This document shows, in pieces, positions 50,301-61,325 of a stretch of 64,000 bases of DNA. This stretch comes from Ceriagrion tenellum. Lineage: Eukaryota; Arthropoda; Insecta; Odonata; Coenagrionidae. Every line of letters begins with the position of its first letter. The stretch's first letter is position 1. The DNA is taken from positions 52,309,848 to 52,373,847 of the forward strand of contig OY720639.1 in NCBI GenBank assembly GCA_963169105.1, read 5' to 3'. Below the pieces are notes generated by a model, which saw nothing but the letters and a program-made list of their open reading frames with translations, made no database searches and was not told the origin of the DNA. A program made the translations under genes and the position numbers.

Positions 50301-51909
50301 GAATATTATCTAAACAATTAATTCTCTCATGTTTTAATTATGACTTTGGCAGGTTTTTAGGAGTGATTTTATGCAATAAAGAATTATGTCCATAGAAAAG
50401 TGGAGTTTAGAAAATGATTTGTTTCGGTTCCTATTAATGGCGACCGAATTGTTGTACGCCGATTTAATTTTTTAAGAGCTAATATTTTTAAGTTCCAATT
50501 TATATTTCATAAAAAGCTCTTTAGCGGAAAAAGACACATGGTCGCATGTTAGCTAGAAATTGTAGGGCGGAAATAACGCAGGACTTGAAAGTCAAGTAAA
50601 CTTAAAATACTTAGCCACCGATCGTCACTCTCCAATTTTGTCAGGTGCTTTAAATCGCTAGTCTTTAGTTATGAAGTACACCTTAAGGATAATATATTTG
50701 TTTTTCATTGATTAAGTACACCATTAGGATAATATTTGCGAGCATTGCACTTCTACAGCAGTTTACGTTTTGGATAACTATAACGAAAACGCAAAATAAG
50801 TAACCGAGATCCCATTCGTGATTACAAAATATTACGTCGCGCATCAGACGAGTGTTGAGATCTTGAGCTCCAACTCACGAAGTTTTCGGCTACCGTCAAG
50901 GAAAAGAGAATAGTTTTACTCTACCCAAGGACCGTAAAAATAAAATGAGTAGAGAAAATTCAAATAGCAAATGCTCTCTGTACTATGCTCGAAACTCACA
51001 GCGAAATAGAGTGGGCTACCAACCTCAACACTTGACACACGGCGACCAGAGCGACTGGAGATAGTTTTTAGAGAGAAGGTATAAACCGCGACACTGCCAT
51101 TACACTCGTTATTTTTTCTCCAATTCTAAGAGAAAGGACATTGTCCGGTCACTGGCATTAGTATGCCGAGATTTTATTCCTCTTGATGATGTGGAAGGGC
51201 TGCATTCATCAACTCGCTCATACGCCAATTCTCTCGGGGTTGGTTTTCCAGCACCGAAGCACGAACGTGCATCTCTACGCGATAGATTGCTCGAAACGGT
51301 AGAGTGAACGGGATACCGCGATTGGGCACCCTACCTCCTAGCTTATGCACTCCATTTAGACCAAATGGATGTTGCGGGAGTCACTTCAGAACTAAGTTAT
51401 GAGCTCTTACCGAAGGTCTATAGAGAGAGTTTCACAGTTTAGGCAAGGGAGAATTTTGCCTGCATTAGACCCGCGAATGATGATTAACTGTAAGCCGTGA
51501 ATCACACCGCAAATCAAGTTTTGTGTCAGCCACAAGCATGACCGTTGGGAGATTCCACGAGACACGGGGACTAAAATTTACCAGTTGGTCAACCATTAGC
51601 GTCCAAGCTTCGATGAGATGTCAACGTCGAAGCCTGCTGACCTAAGTATGACTCCCTCTTCATGCCTGAGTAACTTACAGCAGTTGAGCTACTTGGAATC
51701 CTGAGAGCAAACTAAAAGATGACTTATCAGGATCCCAGGAGGGACGCCAACAGTTTGGATCGAGAGAGGAAATGTTTTTCAATTCCATTCAACGAATGTT
51801 TATTTTGGCACTTTAACCAAATACACAAGGAAAAACAAAACATGTACGGACCCCGTACAGCTGCCAATCGAATTTCCTTTAGTATGAAGGTTTCCGCGGC
51901 GTTTCAGCA
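47311..51909. other. Non-coding DNA, no gene seen
   Basis: AT-rich to mixed. The GC-richer block at 48250-48600 carries open frames on both strands (up to 121 codons) with no domain. A 40-base period partial tandem repeat lies at 50674-50740 (AAGTACACC...GGATAATAT twice). Two overlapping minus-strand frames at 49210-49690 show no recognisable transposase or other motif. Confidence 0.5.
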
Positions 51910-52059
51910 TTTGGGGATCAGTTTTCGGGTTTCCTTCCGCGTGTTGTCTTTTTGTGACGACAGTTTCTCCAGCCATCCTGCTGGCGTCAGACTTGGCGAC
52001 TTAGACTGTCGTCACAAAAAGACAACACGCGGAAGGAAACCCGAGAACTGATCTCCAAA
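51910..52059. repeat. 55-bp-arm inverted repeat of a hammerhead-type element
   Basis: Left arm 51910-51964 and right arm 52005-52059 are complementary over 55 bases with two mismatches, around a 40-base loop (51965-52004). The arms carry GTGACGACAGT and TTCCTTCCGCGTGTTGTC. The loop continues the left copy only: on the minus strand it reads CTGACG, then a CCAGC/GCTGG stem-loop, then GAAAC, the order of a hammerhead ribozyme core with one first-box position changed (A to C). So this is two head-to-head copies of one repeat, the right one cut just inside the arm. The GC-rich arms contrast with the AT-rich flanks. Assignment to Penelope-like repeats is inference from the ribozyme-like order. Confidence 0.75.
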
Positions 52060-54289
52060 CTAATTTCCATTTTTCCCACTTTATCAGAAACTTTCTTATT
52101 TTTTACTTTCCATCCGAAAACGATTAAATCAAAAATGTACAAAATTAAACATCTTTCTCTTAATTACAGCCAAATATAAAAACAAGTACAGGCTAAATTA
52201 CACAAAGCAATCAGATGAGAGACACTTTCAGCAGAAGCAGAGCAGCAGTTCACTCAGAGACATATGCGAACCAGATGAAGAGAACAACCCACGAACGAAT
52301 TTTGGAGACCCATAACCACTGACCCTCAAATCAGAAAATGCAATAACGTTGATTATTACGATTGTAAAAAAAATTTCGGGGAAACCAGAAAATGGGCTGA
52401 TTGACGGCTGAAACCCATGACTTTTTTATTGCCCCCTCTTGAATAAAAGGCCGAGCTAACACTGGAGCAGGGGAAGGAATATTCGTTAAAATTGGTTGGA
52501 ATATGCACTGAGGGAGGAGAGAAATGGAAGGAACAAAACGAGAGATTGTGGGAAAAGAGATAGGGGGGGAAGAATAATCAAAGTTTCATCGCTCCAGAAA
52601 AATCTTTTCTTCGGAAGGTAATTTCGGGCGACACTTTTGTAACCCTCCTTTTCCATCACAAAACTCCTCTTAAAAGGCTGTGAGGTGGGTAAACCAAAAA
52701 TATGTAATCGGATTTTCCATTTCTCGAGAAAATTAATAACTGAAACGCGGTTAAAAAACCGCAAGTTATAAACTTGCATTGAGATTGAAGTTTTACGCTT
52801 CGGAATTCTAAACAAAGTTTCGGACCTCAGTGTGACGAACCCCTTCCCCTCCATCGCTCCATACCAGGGTTTAATTAGAATGCAAGCGGAGAACTCATCT
52901 CAGCGAAGACGTAAAAGACAATTTAATCCAATTACTCACGTCATTTGATGGCAATGCAAACACGTCCGCCGAAATTTAAGTAATTCTCGCGGTTTTCAAT
53001 GCTTTTACGGTTCCAGCGCAGAGTTCTTTTTTTTTCAATCGCAGATAAGCAAAGACTGACTTTGTCCCTGGTGATTTCGTTATTCAGATATATAACTTGA
53101 AAGAATATATATTCTAGTCTATGCATCAAATCAACGCACAAATATGACGTAACTGAATGGATTGCGCGTTGAGAGAGGGAACAAGAAAAGTAAATATCTT
53201 GAGACTATATTAAAAACTACTCTGAGAGCAAAATGAGCATTAAAATTATTTTTCCCTAAGTGCCCGATGCTTTTGATCTTATTTTCTCATCTCATTTGCT
53301 TGGTAAAAACAATATTTCATCCAAATTTAATAGGAAAATATTTTTGAAGTCTATTACCGGTAATTCTGCTAACTCTGAACACTTAATGTTCATATACCAC
53401 CAAATACCATGAGCATATATTGTTTTAGGCAATAGTGAGACCGAAGAAAACAACTCATAGAAAAAGCTTGGATTCCATAGCACCAAGAATTATAACCATA
53501 ATAACATGTCTTAGTCTTCATGGAAAAACATAATACAAACGGATTCGGAGAATATTTCCGAGCCTTTTGCGTACAAATTAATGGATAGAGTTAGAAGGTT
53601 GGAAATCTATCACTTATGCAAGGCAAAGAAATCCGATAACCCGCAACTAATATAAGTCCTTTGATCCGTGCACCTTTGATCCGTGCAGGCCATAGCAGTT
53701 GTTATGATGCCTGACCTCGAAGCGTGGCTTGGGTTCAAATATCTGAGGAAACAGAGACCAAGCAAAGCGCCCTCAGCTGTCGCCATGGGAAATTGCGATG
53801 CAAAGGCTGCTTCTTCATTTCCTCGACCGAGGCATCCTAATCCACAGGCAATGAAACATACCTCCACCGCGGAAGAGAAATAAAATGGAGTAGGGTAAAA
53901 ATTTTACACACATTATAAAATGAGTAAAGTAGAATGTTTGAAAACTAATGTTCACAAATAGAGTCCACTTTCAGCACAGTGGAAATGAGAAATAAGGAAA
54001 AAACATGAGTTGAACTAACATAGTTTCGGGAAAAACTGCATACTTTCGACGCCCCAAAGTGAATTCATATCCGTGTCACAGATATCGTCAGTCAAATCAT
54101 AGGGCTCAAAACAATTCCAATTTAGGAGGAGATTATTCCGAAGGTATTTTGAACATATATGACAAAAATGATGCGTTAAGATGGCCTAGCCTGGGAGGAC
54201 AAAAGATAAACAATTATTTTCAAAATAAGTTTTAGAAATGGGCGATTATATTATAGTATTTATTAATAAAGCCGGTGTGTCAGTACTTC
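52060..54289. other. Non-coding DNA, no gene seen
   Basis: AT-rich. A perfect 15-bp tandem duplication, CCTTTGATCCGTGCA, lies at 53658-53687. A minus-strand 122-codon frame at 52486-52854 and overlapping frames at 53610-53883 have no recognisable domain. Confidence 0.55.
53658..53687. repeat. Perfect 15-bp tandem duplication
   Basis: CCTTTGATCCGTGCA occurs twice without spacer. It is a small, apparently recent duplication in otherwise unremarkable sequence. Confidence 0.9.
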
Positions 54290-54360
54290 GAATATGCCTC
54301 CTGACGATGGGTCACAGGCAACGGAATGCTGGTTCTAAAGGTAGTCCTTTAGAATGAGAT
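54290..54360 (+). repeat. Damaged hammerhead-like motif upstream of the RTE element
   Basis: On the + strand CTGACGA (54302-54308; fits the CTGANGA consensus) is followed by GGGTCACAGGCAAC, which would pair as a stem-loop if two CpG-type decays (G to A) were allowed for, and then by CGGAATGCTGG in the place of the CGAAAC block. A perfect hairpin, TTCTAAAGG-TAGT-CCTTTAGAA, follows at 54333-54354. The second core block is altered at two positions, so it would not cleave. It may belong to a separate Penelope-like fragment or be the decayed 5' end of the RTE-type element just downstream. Confidence 0.4.
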
Positions 54361-54630
54361 CCTAGCTTGAGTAGAAGAGTGACAGCGAGCCCTGGGTGTT
54401 AGTTGGCTTTGGTTCCTCATGTGATATACCAACGAAAATGTGCAAAAACTGACCGGTGGAGCCCCATAACCGTAAGGAGAGAAAGCTGTGCATTGTGCAG
54501 GTATTACAAAGGCTGTAAATTTCACATTCTCAATCCAAAATTTCAAGACGAAAAGTCAAAGAATAGCCGCGAACGGCTGAAGCCTCAATGGGAGGTGAAA
54601 CTGAATAAGGCTGGACCATCAAGAGAGGGA

Positions 54631-55330
54631 AATGATAAGTCAACGATTGGTACAAGGAATGTGAGAGATGGGTTTGGAACGAAGAATGAGATGATGAATG
54701 AAATGAAAATTAGACGAGTAGACGTTTTGTGTGTTTATGAAACAAAGCACAAGGGGTAAGACGCTCATACAACTGATGAGGGTGGATTAGCGTAGTTTTC
54801 AGCGGTAGAAGACAGTGATCATGGCAGTCAAAGCGTAGCCTTGATCCTCAATGAGAGACTTATGATGCTAGCTAGAAAGTAGAAGTTAATATCCCCCAGA
54901 TTGCTCTAGGTTTGTATGAAAGTACTTATTCGAAGAGTTTTTTTTAGGCATGTTGATGATAGGAGAAAAAGATTATATCAGAGATAATAATAGGGAAAAC
55001 TGATAGAGCTACTGAATGAATGTGATCCAAGCAGGAGAATAATTGCACCGAACGGCATGAGCGACAGGATTGGTGTTAGAAGGGGTGCATCTGAGAGAGT
55101 GATTGACCCTTCAGTGAATGACAATAGTGATAACCTGGCGAGCGTGTGATTGGAAAAAATGTTGATGAAATGAGTTGATAGCTGCAGTAATAGAAGGTTT
55201 GAACATAAGAAAATCCTTGTTTACGCATGGAAAAGGGGCGACTACAAGAGAATGACTGATTTTATTGCATATGATGAAATTTGGATAGAATTCGGTTGTC
55301 TCTGGTGTGGATGTGGGTGAAAATTGGGTT
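54631..55330 (+). pseudogene. AP-like endonuclease pseudogene (RTE type)
   Basis: The frame opens with IGTRNVRDGFGTKNEMMNEM near 54645, the counterpart of the family's GTWNVR block with W changed to R, then RRVDVLCVYETKHKG (ending about 54759), the counterpart of the D-x-L-x-x-x-E-T block that supplies the catalytic glutamate, here kept. After stops one reads GGLA-x-FSAVEDSDHGS, ELLNECDPSRRII (about 55007-55045) and, where the catalytic GD-x-N block is expected, NGMS, in which the aspartate and asparagine are gone. SERVIDPSVNDNSDNL follows (about 55092-55138), then, in another frame, YAWKRGDYKRMTDFIAYDE (about 55224-55280), the usual block before the final SDH motif, which is not seen. The enzyme nicked target DNA; this copy is inactive. 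Confidence 0.78.
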
Positions 55331-55735
55331 CCGAGGAAGGGAAGTTTTCGTAAGCTCGTCAGCAAATGAGAGTATAAGTGGAGAGGTTGCTGGAGTCCGA
55401 GATGAGAGTATGAAATGGATGTATGCTTAAGGATATGCCATCTTCGAAACAGAGAGAGTTGTAGGAATATATCAGACAAGAGTGCGTGAATGATGCGTAG
55501 ATGAGTTTGAAATTAACAACTGTAAAATGCGCAGTGTATGACGGAAAGGAGAGGTATGGAAAATAAAGGGCGATGCATGGTAGACAGGAGTGCAACTTGT
55601 AGTAAATGGAAAGAAAGACACTTACACGAGATTGATTGCAGTCAATCCTTAGAAAAAAGGAAGGAATGCATTTGACGGATACAGAGAGAAAAAGAAGGAA
55701 TGAAAAATCGCTGTGAAAGAGAGTAATTGTACAGA
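55331..55735 (+). pseudogene. Endonuclease-RT linker remnant (RTE type)
   Basis: Charged, helical sequence with stops in every frame. Two parts are recognisable by position and wording: KGDAW followed by a stop where the family has a second W (about 55570-55590), and a Lys/Arg-rich ERKRRNEKS block near 55690. These correspond to the segment just before the RT in RTE-clade proteins. The match is weaker than for the endonuclease and is supported mainly by lying in order between it and the RT blocks. Confidence 0.5.
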
Positions 55736-56119
55736 TCATTTATGTGACCAGTACAATTTATGCAAAATAGTATTTCAATTCAACTGGTTGGAAGAATGTG
55801 ATAATAGTTACCTTGTACATACAAAGGGAAGGGTGGGAAGACCGAATATATTCAATGGTACGCGAGCATACTTGGTGGAACTTCAAGCCTATCTTAAAGA
55901 AAGAAATAAAATTGGTATCTTACAAATATTTTATTGGTGAACTCCGACCGGTTCCAACTCTTGCGTGACATGTTAAATGTATTATACCTAAAATACGTAT
56001 ATAAATTTATAATATTATTCCCTGAAAATTATACGCAGGTGTAAAATCAGGCCACGGTTTACCAATAAATTATGGGCAAGGCATAGAGTTTCTTTCACTC
56101 TTTAAGATACGATGACCGA

Positions 56120-56375
56120 ACGTAAAAATTATAGATACATTAGTTTACGGAGTATTTCCGGTAAAATAATCGTAAGAGTGAGGGAGATTACTATTGACAG
56201 AATCTGGGGAGTACAGTGGATATGTGCGTGTGGGTAGATGTAGTGATCAGCCATTAGCACATCAGCAAGTGGTAGAGAATTACATGGACGTGTGAAAGGA
56301 AATATACGATTGTGCAGTTGTGTATTAAGAGAAGGTACGTGACAGGGTGAATAGAAAAAAGCTGCGGAAGGATTC
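56120..56375 (+). pseudogene. Reverse transcriptase N-terminal blocks (RTE type)
   Basis: From 56127 one reads NYRYISLRSISGKI, then RVREITIDRI, matching RT block 1 (NYR-x-ISL...GK). After a frameshift at about 56206, GEYSGYVRVGRCSDQPL follows, the G-F-R-x-G-R-x-C-x-DQ block, and then, past a stop, RDRVNRKKLRK (ending near 56371), in place of the usual AYDRVNR-x-x-L catalytic A-block; the first catalytic aspartate position is present within RDRV. Nothing of the later RT (GVPQG, ADD) follows, so the copy is truncated on its 3' side, by decay or by the neighbouring insertion. Confidence 0.72.
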
Positions 56376-56400
56376 GGAAATTCAGATAACGAGAGTGTCA

Positions 56401-56690
56401 GGACGACAAAAAGGATATTATTTTATCCCTGCACTACATCTCTGGAACTAATAGAGACGATTAAATAAGGGATATACACTGCCAAACTCAACTTCCTCCC
56501 TCGGGCAAAATATTCTTTAACGCTATAAAAATAGGACGAGATGCCCAGCCATTCCATAAACATGCGATTCACTTTTGTCGTCTCACTCAACCTTTCCCCT
56601 CTACCTGTCCCCTTCTTTTCTAAAGGTTGGTGCTATGACATCTCCAGCCGCATGCCCTCACAGTGGATTGCAGGGTAGTATATAGATGCA
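56401..56690 (+). mobile_element. Probable 3' end of a CR1/L2-type element
   Basis: The last 63 bases (56628-56690) can be aligned with the tail of the element at 21.6 kb: both have TGGTG, a C-rich run, GCATGCCC or GCCCATGC, then GGGTAGTAT followed by TAGATG. Upstream of it the translation shows only scattered residues and a stop-rich frame, so no coding part can be claimed. This suggests a second, more diverged and mostly deleted copy of a related family, 3' end only. Confidence 0.5.
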
Positions 56691-59600
56691 AGTAAGCAGT
56701 CTGCTAGCACTCCATCTCACCTCAACGGATGATTGATTTACGCATGCTGCTTCAAAATCAACGGTCAGAACTAAGGGTGATGCAGTCTCATTTCTCTACC
56801 TTCATGTTTTAGTTCAATTGAAGCATGGCTTGAGCAGTGCTACCGATCGTTTTCATGGTCAGCTGCCGCTGGAGACCGCATCCAAGAAGGCTTATCTTTG
56901 AAAGTATACAAGATAAGGAAGGTATATCTTTTAGTTTTGTTTGCGAAGTCTCCGCTAACATTGGCTTTCCCTCCGCGCTGGGTTTACTTAACTGAACGCA
57001 GGCATGTACTACATCATGTTCCAGAGAAGCCTTCTTCAACCAATGCCGCATGTCCACAAACTTGTATGAATGGATGCACTTTCCCATGAAGCAAAGGAAA
57101 AACGTCGCAGTGGCAAAAGACAAAAATTTCTATTTTTAAGTCAATCCACTCAAAAATTAGGATTAACTGCTTCTGGTAAACTGTTCAGCACAACTCCATA
57201 ACTTCGAAACCACTATCTATCATCTGCAATGGTAACATTTACAATGATATCTACGCCACGTAAAAATCACGAAAGCTATGCATATAGTAGATTAACATGT
57301 TGCTATTAAATTATAATAGTAATATACTAACAATAAGTCTAGAATTCATCCAACGACATCTAATGATTTTTTTATAACAAAAAAAGTTTCATGGATGATC
57401 TGTATGTACGCGCCATATGTTTTTGTACAGCAGGAGAAATCAGAATTTAAACAATTCAAGGAAGCCTTGCATATATACATAGTCTCCATCATTTAATTTC
57501 GGATATATTTCGGCTTGTATCTATACTCGAGATTGATCTCTACTAATGAAGGAAGTGGCCTGCAGTGAAGGGAATAAAATAAAGAGCTATTAAAAGTAAG
57601 CAATCGGATTAATGACTACCAATGACTTGTAACTTACTTACGCGGAAAAACAATCGTAAAAATTTATTTTGATTAAACATCCAATTCAAACTCTGCATTC
57701 AACGTGTGTAAGGTTTTCTTGTTTATTTACAGTAAAAGAGGCTTATAAGATCCAGTGAGAGAAGCATGAAAAGTAACCAGGCGTAGAAAGCGTCAAGTAC
57801 ATTAGTTCTTCCACACAGCTATTCACCAAGAACTTGATTTGTCTAAGTTGAAAGCGACTTAGGGATGTTCCGCAATGATATTCAATCCACCAATGCCAAT
57901 GTAAACTGAAAACTATACATACGAAAATATTTGCAGGGAAATTAAAATTTTGTTAAAATTTAATTCAAATTACTGTGTAACTCAACAAAGGAGAAACTCT
58001 ACAAATATATCATGAGCGAAGATAAAGTAATAAACACATAGACAATTAATATGCTTTTACTGCAGCACCCAGCAGCAAGTGAAAAACAAGAGAAATAGAT
58101 TATGCAACAATTGATACTTGTTTTCTCTATCAATGGACCATTCTCAATCAGGAACAAGGGATCATCTACTGCAATTATCCAGGGGAATGAAATATCTTTA
58201 GAGACTTTAGAAAACTTTTTAAAAACATTATACAAAACAATTAATTATTTAAAAGAATGGAAGCAGTTCATTTAAACTATGTTCAGGGAAGGAGACGTTC
58301 AACCATATAGCTATATTCCGTTTGGAGGTCAGTGAGATTTCAAGATTTCCAAATATTTCAAAGTTAAGGGACAACAACTAAAGGGCCTAAAAAAGGTAAG
58401 GCTGTCACCACGAGCAGGCTACGCCTAACATCTGAGTGCAACCGGCATTTCGTATTCCACGCAGAATTTCAATGAAGCACCTCACTACCGACCTACATTT
58501 TTACGGTCATATCCACTATCATTTTTTTGTTATATTACATGATGTTCGGTAAGGTGCCTTTGATGACCATCAAAAGAGTCCGCATACAGTATGCGCTGAA
58601 CCTTTTTTAACCTTAAAATCATTAGAGCAAACACTCCATCACTTTTTATATTTCATTTTTATTAGTGGACTCGTTCATCTTTATCTTGTGTCACTCACGA
58701 AGATATGTTCAACAAGTTACAAATTCCGTGACTAATGAAGTTTCGACCATCACACTGAATCAACAGAGAGCTGCGTAGAAGTCATAAGACGGGACGAGAG
58801 CAATAAACTGTTCCATGCGCATATGCTGCGCGATTCTTGTCACGTTCGATTGTCAGACACCAATAATGAGATCGGATGGGCTTCGGAATCTACCCTAAAG
58901 AGGGCCCACTCCTCCTTTCGTCCACTGTCTGGCAAATGGGGGCCAGCAGGGAGATATAAGAGGCATGTATAAGACGGGGAGGTTGAAACCGTATGGACCG
59001 GGCAGTAGGGGCATAAGAGCGACTTAAAACTATCGTTTTCTAACCATATACAGACAATAGCCCAGATATTTAAGTCAATCGTCAACTCACACTTTTATCG
59101 TTTCATTGAAATAAACAAAAAAACATTTTCACTGGATGCATTTGACCGTATTAATAACAAGGTACCTCCACTATAGCAATATCATATAGCATTAATAGAC
59201 ATTTTTCCAAAAAATACGCGCTAAAATCACCTTCTTTTATGGTAAAAGTCAGTCACATAGAAATATATACCAAATTTTCACTGCAAAACTTTTTGTTAGA
59301 ATTCCCAATGTTTGAAACTAGCCCCACTATAGGCATACTGTTTAACTATGCTTTTTGACTTTATACTGACTTTTTGATTGCCGGCAATATTTATTAATAT
59401 CGCTATACAATATAATACTCCACACGTTAACTCCAACCTAGGTTAATAAATTAACGGTAAAATGGCATCTATGTGAAAGTCAGAGTCAAGAGACCATGAG
59501 GTGCGCTGTCTTACCGGAGCGTCAGCTGAGCAAAACAACGGATGACAAACGACAGAAAACCGTCCTCCACAGAGGCGTGTAATCTGAAAATTAATCCTTT

Positions 59601-61245
59601 GTCAACAGTCGCTATTCTGAGAACAAAAAAATCCACAGAACTCTACTTACAGCACTATCTCCCACTCAGATAGACATTTTTATCGTATTGGATCGATTGC
59701 GCCAGCATGATTAGAACTGATGAAAAGATTCTTAAGCATTTAACAGATGTTACAAAAATATTTCTGGAACAAGAAAACCGTTCCATATATAATCAGTGGA
59801 TCGTGCGTTATCCTCTAATATAATACATTACTATAACTGTTCTACCCTCCTCGATATACGTCTTAAGTGCTGAGGAGTATAAAATACAGACAAAGATTCT
59901 TATACACAAGGTCCATTGTTAAGCATTATGTACGACACACAAAATACCGGGAAACTTGGGTGAGTTTCACTTAAGTTATTCTTTTCGAAATCCAATCAAA
60001 AGTGGTTTTTCGATTTCGAATAGAAATTATACGTAAATTTATCTTCCATAAACAAAAAACTTTATAGTCCAAAGCATATTTGACACTTAATCACGCAGCT
60101 ATCGGTAGTTCACGAAACTTATTGTTTTTCGTAAGAAATATGAACTCCAGCTGCAAACAAACTTTGGTATAAATTGATCGTGATGACCTGAGATGGTAAT
60201 TACGATTACACTTCGGGGATAGTGACAACCACTTAGGTGGTTTTAATGCTTCGGTGATAGTTTTGTTGAAAAATCTAAAAAACATTCAAAAGTTCGTAGC
60301 CTTTCTCCTGTTAAGTATGCATGAGCTGCCGATAGATTGGGAATAATGAGTCGAGTGGCAATCTGCCAGCTGGTCCAGCAACTCCTAGGTCCGACGTTCG
60401 GTTTCTGGTCAAAGGTTTGCGGTGAGTAGTTATAAAGAAACCAAAGAAGCAACTCAGCGGAAAAACGGTTTCTCCGTGATAGGCCAGGAAAAACACAAGC
60501 CATTCGTCGTAAATAATCGAAGGTGATTGGTATAGAGATCATAACAGACGATTTTCCCGCATCTAGTGGCAGAGCAAAATAATGGAAAATGCAACTAAAA
60601 TCGAGAACAATGATCTGTTTTTCAACGTGATCAATTTGTTTTGGATTGTTGGGAACTACCCTAGTTTATCCACGTCGTTGGAAAAGAAAACATTACACAC
60701 ATCCATGACCAACATTCATTCACCCTAAAAACCGAGATGATGGTGACAATTCGGAATTCTCTCTCATCCGGAAGTAAGAACGAAGGAGAAAAATAATCCA
60801 CACAAAGTCCACAAGAGTCCACACAAAGGGTACAAATTGAGAAATAAAATGAGATTCTCTGGTGGCAGGATTGACCACTGGTGTTTTATTCCGAAGGTCA
60901 GTGCCCTTAGCAGTCTTCAATTTTCCCTGCCCAGCACAAGGACCAGGTAGTTCTGCTTTCCCAAATTCCTCGATATTTTCCACATCAGTCTTATTCTATC
61001 CCTCGAGGGTATTTTCTACTAATGAGTTTCTATAAATTTTTATGAGTCAATCAATGATTATATTAGAAAAATTATCAGAAATTGTTATTTTGGAATTGCT
61101 CTTTTTTCAATATGAGATATTTTCCTGAGAATTTTCATTATCGTTGCACCCAGTGCAATAGCCTAATTATAAACTCTACACCATGTTGATCTTACGCAAA
61201 GAAAGTAACAATAGTATTAAGCCAAAGCCAAATTATCACCTTTAT
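56691..61245. other. AT-rich non-coding DNA, no gene seen
   Basis: No recognised gene or repeat. A minus-strand frame at 60243-60542 (99 codons) overlaps another open frame and sits in a GC-richer patch; it resembles no domain I can name. A further minus-strand frame at 56809-57123 is Leu/Ser/Lys-mixed and unrecognised. Confidence 0.55.
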
Positions 61246-61325
61246 TTCCTTGCTTGCCCTCTCACTGCCTTTATAGTAGAATGAGGACGGTCTACTCTTA
61301 AGGCAGTAAGAGGGCAAGCAAGGAA
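61246..61325. repeat. 80-nt imperfect hairpin (35-bp arms)
   Basis: Left arm 61246-61280 and right arm 61291-61325 are complementary without gaps over 35 bases with three mismatches, around the ten-base loop ATGAGGACGG. The arms contain CCTTGCTTGCCCTCT and its complement. Arm length, loop size and scattered mismatches fall within the range of animal microRNA precursors, but they also fit a collapsed MITE. No flanking duplication was seen. Confidence 0.8.

Larger units (their letters stand above)
54361..56400 (+). mobile_element. Decayed RTE-type non-LTR retrotransposon
   Basis: Across about 1.7 kb the + strand carries, in correct order but with many stops and frameshifts, an AP-type endonuclease (54640-55330), an endonuclease-RT linker (55330-55730) and the first RT blocks (56127-56371). 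The segment 55740-56080 between linker and RT matches nothing I recognise and may be an insertion or highly diverged sequence. The layout of a single ORF with N-terminal endonuclease and the wording of the blocks are those of RTE-clade elements widespread in arthropods. 54361-54640 probably includes the 5' leader. The RT is cut off after its second block, so the catalytic YADD-type motif is absent. It lies in the same orientation as the CR1-like tail that follows at 56.6 kb. Confidence 0.75.

Noticed and set aside
53610..53890. Overlapping frames of 66-85 codons on both strands
   Set aside because: No recognisable domain; the only solid feature there is the 15-bp tandem duplication.
60243..60542. 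99-codon minus-strand frame in a GC-richer patch
   Set aside because: It gave a vague impression of a repeat-derived peptide, but no nameable domain or boundary could be shown.
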